Source: an uncultured Bacteroidota bacterium (GTDB taxonomy: Bacteria; Bacteroidota; Bacteroidia; Chitinophagales; Chitinophagaceae). From it: a DNA stretch of 5,324 nt. This document shows positions 1 through 4,750 of this stretch, piece after piece. The notes beneath the pieces were generated by a model. That model was not told the origin of the DNA. It did not search any database and saw only the letters and a list, made by a program, of their open reading frames with translations. Every line of letters starts with the position of its first letter. Within the stretch, counting starts at the first letter, position 1. Position numbers and translations under genes: made by a program. The stretch spans positions 1-5,324 of the forward strand of contig CAINOM010000370.1 in NCBI GenBank assembly GCA_903851455.1, in the 5' to 3' direction.

Positions 1-729
1 CAGGTAGTTTACCGCACCGGTGCTTTCAGCATCATACAGCAGTGCCGGCATCCCGAAACTGGGCGCCTCGCCAAGCCTGGTATTGCGATGTAGTATGGTA
101 TTGAATACCTGGTCGCCGAAGTGATTCTTGATCTCTTCCACCACCTGGTTAGACAGACGCAAACGGCCATCATACATGGTCATCAGTATGCCTTCTATTT
201 TCAGATTGCCATTAATACGCGTCTGAACGATCTTAATGGTATTGAGTAATTTACCCAGCCCCTCCAACGCGAAATATTCGCACTGCACCGGTATCACCAC
301 ACTGTCTGATGCCGCAAGTGCATTTACCGTGATGAGACCCAGCGATGGCGAACAGTCGATGATAATAAAATCATAGTTGGCCAGTTCCGGCTCCAGGGCC
401 TTGCGCATTACAAACTCCCTGTTGGGGTGGTTGATAAGCTCAATCTCTGCTCCTACCAGGTCCAGGTGACTGGGAAGTATGTTGAGGTTCGGCGTATCTG
501 TCGTTAATATTACCTGCGATGCCGGTGTTTCATTCACCATGCAGTCATACAGGCTGATCTGTATATTTTTGAGGTCAAACCCGTTACCACTGGTACTGTT
601 CGCCTGCGGATCAGCATCTACAAGCAATGTTTTGTATTCCAGCACAGCCAGACTCGCCGCTAAGTTAATAGCCGTCGTCGTCTTCCCTACCCCACCTTTT
701 TGATTCGCTATCGCGATTACCTTAGCCAT
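1..729 (-). CDS. parA: ParA/Soj-family chromosome-partitioning ATPase (C-terminus cut by window edge)
   Basis: ParA/Soj-type ATPase, which with ParB and parS sites segregates the chromosome origin by ATP-dependent, non-specific DNA binding on the nucleoid. The frame is open from the ATG at 727-729 to the window edge and gives 243 residues. Family members are usually about 250-270 residues, so only a short C-terminal piece is missing. Seen: a deviant Walker A, KGGVGKTT at residues 11-18, with the signature lysine K11 and the P-loop lysine K16; the A-prime motif VDADPQAN at 37-44 with D40; the Walker B strand FIIIDCSPSLG at 121-131 with D125; and the conserved PVQCEYFALEGL at 147-158. The start is set by the family's MAKVIAIANQKGG N-terminus. 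No N-terminal helix-turn-helix extension is present, which fits small chromosomal Soj-like ParA rather than the long plasmid P1-type. parB would be expected just beyond position 1, but that is inference. Confidence 0.97.
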   Translation of the reverse strand, partial: MAKVIAIANQKGGVGKTTTAINLAASLAVLEYKTLLVDADPQANSTSGNGFDLKNIQISLYDCMVNETPASQVILTTDTPNLNILPSHLDLVGAEIELINHPNREFVMRKALEPELANYDFIIIDCSPSLGLITVNALAASDSVVIPVQCEYFALEGLGKLLNTIKIVQTRINGNLKIEGILMTMYDGRLRLSNQVVEEIKNHFGDQVFNTILHRNTRLGEAPSFGMPALLYDAESTGAVNYL

Positions 730-738
730 AATATTTTT

Positions 739-770
739 CAAAATTCCAAAAACAAAAAAACAAAATCCAA
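739..770 (-). promoter_or_regulatory. T-rich leader of parA with a weak promoter-like pair
   Basis: Read on the minus strand, the 40 bases before the parA ATG are an almost pure T/G tract with TTTG, TTTTG and GGAATTTTG elements. GAATTTTG (739-746) matches 7 of 8 positions of the Bacteroidota -7 box TAnnTTTG, and a TTTG lies 21 bases upstream (768-771), an acceptable spacing. The -7 box would then sit only 9 bases from the ATG, giving an almost leaderless mRNA, and in so T-rich a tract such matches arise easily. This is a candidate only; parA might instead be read from the hydrolase promoter. Confidence 0.3.
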
Positions 771-820
771 AGAAAAACCGAAGAACCTGATTAAGCGCAA
801 ACAATTCCAATTCCTGTTTC

Positions 821-843
821 CGGCTTCATAATGAGCGAAGCCG
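821..843 (-). terminator. Hairpin between hydrolase gene and parA, possible terminator
   Basis: Perfect 7-bp inverted repeat CGGCTTC / GAAGCCG with a 9-base loop (828-836). It lies 16-38 bases beyond the stop codon of the upstream hydrolase gene in the direction of transcription. It is placed where a terminator would be, but no U-run follows on the minus strand: the downstream sequence is GAAACAGGAATTGGAATTG. It could be a factor-assisted terminator, an mRNA 3'-end stabiliser or a processing site between two co-transcribed genes. Confidence 0.4.
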
Positions 844-858
844 AACTGCCCAATTCCA

Positions 859-1536
859 CTATAGTTCTATAGTTTCTCCAATCTTAGGCAATATTAATTC
901 TTTTCCAGCGGCTTTAAATTTTTCCTTTGTCTTATCATGGTCTATTTTAATATACCCAAATGTATCAAAATGAATACCTATGATCTTATCGCACTGTATA
1001 AAATCCGCTGCAATGACTGCGTCATCCGCATCCATAGTGAAGTTGCCGCCGACCGGCAATATGGCAAAATCCAGCTTCGCATACCGGGGTATCAGCTGCA
1101 TATCCATCATCAGGCAGGTATCACCGCTATAGTAGAATTTCTTTTCGCCGCCATGCATCAGGAAACCACCGGGATTGCCGCCATAGGCTCCGTCGGGCAT
1201 TACACTGCTGTGCCATGCTGGCAGGAAGTGCAGCTTTCCAAAATCAAAATTATATGGACCGAAATTCATGGGATGCGCATTAGTCACTCCCTGCTTCTGC
1301 ACCCATTCTACGATCTCGTATGCCGCTATAACCATAGCACCCGTGCGTTTGGCTATAGATACCAGATCAGCAACGTGGTCGCCATGGCCGTGAGAAACCA
1401 ATATGTAGTCGGCTTCGATGGCGTTAACATCAATATCCTTTGCCAACTCATTTGGGCTGATAAAAGGGTCGAATAAGAATTTTTTACCGCCTGTTTCAAT
1501 AGCAAAACAGGCATGTCCGTAATACGTAAAATTCAT
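859..1536 (-). CDS. UPF0173-type metal-dependent hydrolase, metallo-beta-lactamase fold
   Basis: A 225-residue cytoplasmic protein without signal peptide, of the metallo-beta-lactamase superfamily and the UPF0173/YtkL-like metal-dependent hydrolase group, whose usual length is about 225-230. It is complete. Seen: the N-terminal strand with YYGHACFAIE (5-14) and FDPFISPN (22-29); the metal-binding HGHGDH at 49-54 (H49, H51, D53, H54); further expected ligands H109 in PAWHSS, D139 in YSGDTC and H189 in GIHFDTF. All the residues expected for a dinuclear metal site are present, so the enzyme should be active. The substrate is unknown; members are annotated only as predicted hydrolases, and a role in lactonase- or phosphodiesterase-like chemistry would be guesswork. 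The start MNFTYYGHACF is the family N-terminus. It lies between a secreted-protein gene and parA in the same orientation, with gaps of 121 and 129 bases, and has its own promoter candidate. Confidence 0.93.
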   Translation of the reverse strand: MNFTYYGHACFAIETGGKKFLFDPFISPNELAKDIDVNAIEADYILVSHGHGDHVADLVSIAKRTGAMVIAAYEIVEWVQKQGVTNAHPMNFGPYNFDFGKLHFLPAWHSSVMPDGAYGGNPGGFLMHGGEKKFYYSGDTCLMMDMQLIPRYAKLDFAILPVGGNFTMDADDAVIAADFIQCDKIIGIHFDTFGYIKIDHDKTKEKFKAAGKELILPKIGETIEL

Positions 1537-1571
1537 GTGGCGGGGAATTTAAATAAGTACAATACTCCCTT

Positions 1572-1603
1572 CAAAATTAAAGTGCCAAAACACAAATTCC
1601 AAA
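1572..1603 (-). promoter_or_regulatory. Bacteroidota-type promoter of the hydrolase gene
   Basis: On the minus strand, TAATTTTG (1572-1579) matches the -7 consensus TAnnTTTG exactly. TTTG at 1600-1603 lies 20 bases upstream, the expected -33 spacing for the primary sigma factor of Bacteroidota. Transcription would begin near 1565, giving a leader of about 28 bases before the ATG at 1536. The -33 element lies inside a TTTGGAATTTG tract. The match is by eye to the published consensus. Confidence 0.6.
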
Positions 1604-1618
1604 TCCGGCAGCGCGGAT
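1603..1618 (-). other. Small hairpin between secreted-protein and hydrolase genes
   Basis: Inverted repeat ATCCG / CGGAT around a 6-base loop, 40-55 bases beyond the stop codon of the upstream minus-strand gene and directly upstream of the hydrolase promoter. A 5-bp stem is short, and the following minus-strand sequence TTGGAATTTGTG is only moderately T-rich. It could end the upstream transcript weakly, or be chance. Confidence 0.25.
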
Positions 1619-1657
1619 CTGGAACTTTATTTATCAACACTATCGGGAGTTCTCCTC

Positions 1658-2104
1658 CTAATTCCCCGCAGGGTTTCCCGGCACAGGTACCGGCACTATG
1701 GTATTCCCATTGCCGTCAGCCGGATATTGCTTCATATAATAAGGATAATTCAACTCCGGGTGAAGGTCCAGGCTGAGCCCTTTCAGTATCTGTACCCGCG
1801 ATTTGCTCAGGTCTACTTTCTCCAGGAACGGCGGCAGAGCTGGCGTAAAGGTATACTTGCCATCGTTCCAGAAAACATAACCACCGCGGGCAGGGTCATA
1901 GTAGGTGTAGTAGTCCGGAAAATATACGTGGGCAGTTGCATCATATTTGTGCGCCGCTGCCCATGGGGGCACCTGCACTTTCGGCTTTGCAGCTTCCTGC
2001 GTTTTCTTATGCTTGTGATGCTTATGATGCGTTGTTGTGGTTTCCTGCGCAAAACAGAAAACGGGCATCAAACAAAAGAGAATTATTGCTAAACGGGTCT
2101 TCAT
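1658..2104 (-). CDS. Small secreted His/Lys-rich protein of unknown function
   Basis: I cannot assign a named family. From the ATG at 2104 the product is 148 residues and begins MKTRLAIILFCLMPVFCFA, a clear Sec signal peptide with probable cleavage before Q20. No lipobox is placed for a lipoprotein (C11 and C17 lack the motif), so it should be periplasmic or secreted. The mature start is a basic histidine-rich stretch HHKHHKHKK (26-34), which could bind metal or polyanions. A Tyr/Pro-rich segment follows, VYFPDYYTYYDPARGGYVFWNDGKY at 60-84 (written here as VYFPDYYTYYDP, then GGYVFWNDGKY), then an LPPFL motif at 90-94. Short exported Bacteroidota proteins with a 'pattern of tyrosines, a printed W/N-x-G-x-Y turn, then LPP' are common and uncharacterised; this is a resemblance from memory. 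The C-terminus has a VPVPVPG run. An in-frame ATG at 2122 would add six residues (MNNLFT); the internal Met was chosen because it gives the more typical signal peptide. Confidence 0.8.
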   Translation of the reverse strand: MKTRLAIILFCLMPVFCFAQETTTTHHKHHKHKKTQEAAKPKVQVPPWAAAHKYDATAHVYFPDYYTYYDPARGGYVFWNDGKYTFTPALPPFLEKVDLSKSRVQILKGLSLDLHPELNYPYYMKQYPADGNGNTIVPVPVPGNPAGN

Positions 2105-2131
2105 TGTAAATAGATTGTTCATGTTGAAATG

Positions 2132-2144
2132 CTTTTGGCAAAAG
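2132..2144. promoter_or_regulatory. 13-bp palindrome upstream of the secreted-protein gene
   Basis: CTTTTG-G-CAAAAG is a perfect 6+1+6 dyad ending 28 bases before the preferred start at 2104. Its position fits an operator over the start region of the minus-strand gene. No regulator can be named and the length is small enough for chance. Confidence 0.3.
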
Positions 2145-2147
2145 TCA

Positions 2148-2177
2148 CAATATCATGCCAGCAATAGCATGACATTG
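2148..2177. promoter_or_regulatory. Imperfect inverted repeat in the divergent intergenic region
   Basis: CAAT-A-TCATGC (2148-2158), an 8-base centre, then GCATGA-C-ATTG (2167-2177). Ten of eleven positions pair, with one A/C mismatch. It lies in the 201-base gap between divergent genes, nearer the minus-strand gene. It could be a binding site for a dimeric regulator or an RNA hairpin in a leader. I see no consensus-quality -7 box in this gap for either gene. Confidence 0.35.
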
Positions 2178-2289
2178 GTCATCGCCCGTCTTTTTAACCC
2201 GCATAACCTGTTAATTGTCTATTTTTTGTGTGCCCGCGGAACAATTTTTTACAAAATATTGAATAAAGCAACTGAAAAACTTATTTTTA

Positions 2290-2301
2290 TCAAAATTTTG
2301 A
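2290..2301. promoter_or_regulatory. 12-bp perfect palindrome just before the stress-protein start
   Basis: TCAAAATTTTGA is a perfect palindrome whose end is 4 bases from the ATG at 2306, where a ribosome would sit. In an A/T-rich leader it may be chance, or it may be a repressor site or a weak -7-like element (AAATTTTG matches 6 of 8 of TAnnTTTG, too close to the ATG to serve as a normal promoter). Confidence 0.3.
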
Positions 2302-2305
2302 ACTT

Positions 2306-2800
2306 ATGAACGCAGTAATAGGCATTTACGATAATCACGAATTAGCTGTAGAAGCCGTAATAGAACTCAAGGACCAGGGCTACCCGGCTGAGCACTTATC
2401 TATAATGGGTCTTACTGAGACAGAAGTTGTCGACAAAGAGAACCATGTAATGCCGGAAAATACAATAAAGAAAGGCGGTCTCGAAGCCGGGACGGCCATC
2501 GGGACGGCACTGGGCGTGCTTACAGGCGTAGGCTTGTTCGCGATCCCTGGCCTGGGCATACTCTGCGGTGCGGGAGCGCTCGTTGGCGCGTTTGCTGGTT
2601 TTGATGTTGGTCTTATCGGTGGCGGTATCGTCAGCGCACTTACCTCGGTAGGTGTTAATAAAGATGTGGCTAAAAAATACCACGATGCATTGGCTGCGGG
2701 CAAATTCCTGGTGATCGTTCACGGAAACAAAGCTGATGTGGACAAGGCTCAGACCATGCTGCACGAGCACGGTACACATACCGAGCTTGACGCACACTAA
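2306..2800 (+). CDS. YflT-like general stress protein with central glycine-zipper segment
   Basis: A 164-residue protein in three parts. Residues 1-38 (NAVIGIYDNHELAVEAVIELKDQGY, shown in part as VIGIYDNHELAV and IELKDQGYPAEHLSIMG) resemble the YflT / general stress protein 17M N-terminal domain, a small alpha/beta fold. Residues 57-110 are a Gly/Ala-rich hydrophobic stretch with GxxxG-like spacing (G58, G62, G66, G70, G74, then GAGALVGAFAG at 88-98 and GLIGGG at 102-107), able to form a membrane helical hairpin or a glycine zipper. Residues 113-156 return to a soluble part (SVGVNKDVAKKYHDALAAGKFLVIVHG, in two halves) like the end of low-temperature-induced or stress proteins. There is no signal peptide. 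Family members are linked to general stress; the biochemical role is unknown. No Shine-Dalgarno sequence precedes the ATG; the start matches the family's short N-terminus. It is transcribed away from the secreted-protein gene and followed by a strong hairpin, so probably monocistronic. Confidence 0.8.
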   Translation: MNAVIGIYDNHELAVEAVIELKDQGYPAEHLSIMGLTETEVVDKENHVMPENTIKKGGLEAGTAIGTALGVLTGVGLFAIPGLGILCGAGALVGAFAGFDVGLIGGGIVSALTSVGVNKDVAKKYHDALAAGKFLVIVHGNKADVDKAQTMLHEHGTHTELDAH

Positions 2801-2837
2801 AAAAATAAAAATGATCGCCCATTCTTTGGGCATATAA

Positions 2838-2879
2838 CAAACCCCAAACCTTTGCTGACCGGCAGGTGTTTGGGGTTTG
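2838..2879 (+). terminator. Long hairpin after the stress-protein gene
   Basis: CAAACCCCAAAC (2838-2849) pairs perfectly with GTTTGGGGTTTG (2868-2879). After one C/T mismatch the stem continues as TTTGC / GCAGG (two G-U pairs) around the 6-base loop TGACCG (2856-2861), giving about 17 pairs. It starts 37 bases after the stop codon of the stress-protein gene. There is no U-run directly after it on the plus strand, so it is terminator-like in place and strength but not a textbook intrinsic terminator. Its right arm appears to hold the -33 box of the next gene. Confidence 0.65.
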
Positions 2880-2899
2880 ACGTGTATTTAATACATTTG
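2869..2899 (+). promoter_or_regulatory. Bacteroidota-type promoter of the glycosyltransferase gene
   Basis: TACATTTG (2892-2899) matches TAnnTTTG exactly, and TTTG at 2869-2872 lies 19 bases upstream, the expected -33 spacing. Transcription would start near 2905, about 18 bases before the GTG start codon at 2923. The -33 element is inside the right arm of the preceding hairpin. A second TTTG at 2876-2879 is too close (12 bases). Confidence 0.55.
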
Positions 2900-2922
2900 A
2901 GAACATACCTGCTACAAATACT

Positions 2923-4647
2923 GTGAGTAAACAAAGTCAGAAACAAGCCGAGCGAAAGAAGCCCGGCAGCCAGATGCCAAAGGCCGATCCTATACCGGAA
3001 AAACCTTCGGGTTTTACCATTAAGCAGCCAATGCTGTGGCTGGCGCTGGCAGCACTGGTGGTATACATCCCCACCCTGTTTTTCAATTACACCGAATTAG
3101 ACGACACCATTTTCATCCGCGATTTCCAGGCGTATAATGAAGACCTGGGAAATATTGTAAAAGCATTTCAGAGAGGGTTGTTTGATGCGGTAAAAGACCC
3201 ATACTACCGCCCGCTCTTTTCTGGTGCCATGATACTGAACTACCACCTGAGCGGTATTGATAATGCATGGGGATACCATGCTGTAAATATCCTGTTGCAC
3301 ATCACAACAGTACTCCTTCTGTTCAAACTCTTCAGAAAACTGAACATAAAAGAGCTGCATGCTTTTTTGCTTGCATTGGTATTTGCAGTACACCCGGTGC
3401 TGTCGCAGGCTGTGGCCTGGATACCCGGCAGAAACGACACCATGCTGGCGATATTTGTAATCGCGTTTTTCCTTTCAGCGATCGACTACTCCAATGAAGG
3501 AAAACTAAAGTCACTGGTCTTATCAGCACTATTTCTCCTGCTGGCGTTCTTCACCAAGGAAACAGCTGTATTTGCGGCACCTGCTGCATTCGTATTGCTG
3601 GTACTGGTGCTGGGCAAGAACGCAACCGATAAAAATAACCTCGTACAATATGCAGTATGGGCTGGCTGCTTCGGGCTGTGGTATATGGCGCGGGCTATGG
3701 CCACAACTGCATCTACCAACATGGCATCATCCCAGGCGATCAGCGAATCGCTGCACCGGCTGCCGGTTATTATTCAATACGTGGGCAAGATATTCCTGCC
3801 GTTGAACTTAAGTGTCTTCCCTACTCAGCAGGACACTGTTTACTACTATGGATTCGCTGCGCTGGCAATTCTGATCGCCATACTTGTATTGAATAAGCAG
3901 CAAAACATAAAGGTGACCATCGGCAGTGTTATCATTTTTCTGTTATTCCTACTACCCGCATTGCTGGTACCGGGCAACCTCAACCAGCAAACCTTTGAGC
4001 ACCGCCTTTACCTGCCCATGATAGGTATATTGCTGCTCTTGTCTCAGAGTGTTCTCTTCAATAACAAGCTGGCCGATAAACAAGTTTTTATGGGCGCAGT
4101 TGCTGTCTGTGGCGTATTTGCGATCATCAATTTTTACCACCAGAAAAATTTCGCCAGTCCACGTGCGTTCTGGACACAGGCGGTGGAAACATCTCCCAAT
4201 TCCGCCTTCGCAAATGTGATGCTGGCGGCGAGGTTAGACAAAGATGAAGTGCCGAGATCCATCGAGCTGTTCCGCAAAGCTTACCGCATAAACCCACGCG
4301 AAAAATACCTGAACTTCTATATGGCCGAGATGCTGCAGAATACCAACAACAAAGACTCTGTAGCCGCCTCCGAAAAATACCTGCTGGCCGAAAAACAGGT
4401 ATCCGACTACTACAAATGCGACTTCCTGCTGGCCCGCGTAGCCATGCAAAAAAACGACCTTAATGGCGCGGCCAACTACCTGCAAACTTATTTGAAACGC
4501 GACCCTACCAACACAATGGCCAACAACAACCTGCTGCTACTCTATGCACAAACCGGCCAGGCCGATAAAGCCAAAGCCCATGTAAAACATATGCAGCAAC
4601 TGGGCCTTGAAGTGCCACCCGGCATTTTGAAGCAGTTGGGGATGTAG
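2923..4647 (+). CDS. TMTC-like GT-C membrane glycosyltransferase with C-terminal TPR region
   Basis: A 574-residue polytopic membrane protein. Residues 1-35 are a basic, Gln/Lys/Pro-rich cytoplasmic tail. About 10-12 hydrophobic segments follow between 37 and 410. Residues from about 415 to the end form helical repeats of TPR type (NLLLLYAQTGQADKAKAHV near 538-556). Seen GT-C hallmarks: an acidic pair in the first outer loop, ELDDTIF with D60 and D61 (likely catalytic or metal/lipid-phosphate site); YYRPLF (94-99); H119, N122 and H126 in the next helix; FAVHPV with HP at 157-158; PGRND (168-172); and HRLYLP at 360-365. This set resembles the DUF1736/TMTC and PMT-like enzymes that transfer a sugar from a lipid carrier to a protein or glycan outside the membrane; donor and acceptor are unknown here. 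The start is GTG: an in-frame stop at 2878-2880 and no intervening ATG leave it the only good choice. It appears monocistronic. Confidence 0.85.
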   Translation: MSKQSQKQAERKKPGSQMPKADPIPEKPSGFTIKQPMLWLALAALVVYIPTLFFNYTELDDTIFIRDFQAYNEDLGNIVKAFQRGLFDAVKDPYYRPLFSGAMILNYHLSGIDNAWGYHAVNILLHITTVLLLFKLFRKLNIKELHAFLLALVFAVHPVLSQAVAWIPGRNDTMLAIFVIAFFLSAIDYSNEGKLKSLVLSALFLLLAFFTKETAVFAAPAAFVLLVLVLGKNATDKNNLVQYAVWAGCFGLWYMARAMATTASTNMASSQAISESLHRLPVIIQYVGKIFLPLNLSVFPTQQDTVYYYGFAALAILIAILVLNKQQNIKVTIGSVIIFLLFLLPALLVPGNLNQQTFEHRLYLPMIGILLLLSQSVLFNNKLADKQVFMGAVAVCGVFAIINFYHQKNFASPRAFWTQAVETSPNSAFANVMLAARLDKDEVPRSIELFRKAYRINPREKYLNFYMAEMLQNTNNKDSVAASEKYLLAEKQVSDYYKCDFLLARVAMQKNDLNGAANYLQTYLKRDPTNTMANNNLLLLYAQTGQADKAKAHVKHMQQLGLEVPPGILKQLGM

Positions 4648-4671
4648 CTCAACGAAAACATCAACCACGAG

Positions 4672-4695
4672 TTAATAAAAAACATTATTTATTAA
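4672..4695 (+). terminator. A/T-only inverted repeat after the glycosyltransferase gene
   Basis: TTAATAAA / TTTATTAA, a perfect 8-bp inverted repeat with the 8-base loop AAACATTA, 24 bases after the stop codon. The stem has no G or C and so is weak, and the T-run (4714-4722) starts 18 bases later. It is a possible weak terminator or just A/T-rich spacer. Confidence 0.3.
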
Positions 4696-4721
4696 AACCC
4701 ACGCGTTGCATTGTTTTTTTT

Positions 4722-4729
4722 TATCTTTA
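4722..4729 (+). promoter_or_regulatory. Probable -7 box of the surface-protein gene
   Basis: TATCTTTA after a run of eight or more T residues matches TAnnTTTG at 7 of 8 positions. T-run followed by TATCTTTx is a frequent promoter appearance in Bacteroidota. The start site would lie near 4735, about 16 bases before the ATG at 4751. No TTTG stands at the expected -33 distance (the nearby TTG triplets at 4706 and 4711 are too close), so the call is tentative. Confidence 0.45.
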
Positions 4730-4750
4730 TACCGTTATATAAGATACTTT

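Noticed and set aside
937..1476. 179-codon open frame on the plus strand, antisense to the hydrolase gene
   Set aside because: The opposite strand carries a complete enzyme with all its metal ligands. The antisense product is low in recognisable motifs and reads like a shadow of the real gene.
2817..2831. GCCCA / TGGGC hairpin with an A-rich tract on its left, which is a T-rich tract on the minus strand
   Set aside because: It would be shaped as a terminator for minus-strand transcription, but no minus-strand gene lies to its right, the T-run is six bases away from the stem, and the stem is only 5 bp.
4156..4171. CACGTG core resembling the centre of a parS site
   Set aside because: Only the six central bases match the parS consensus and the flanks do not pair. 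It lies inside the glycosyltransferase gene, and such hexamers are common by chance.
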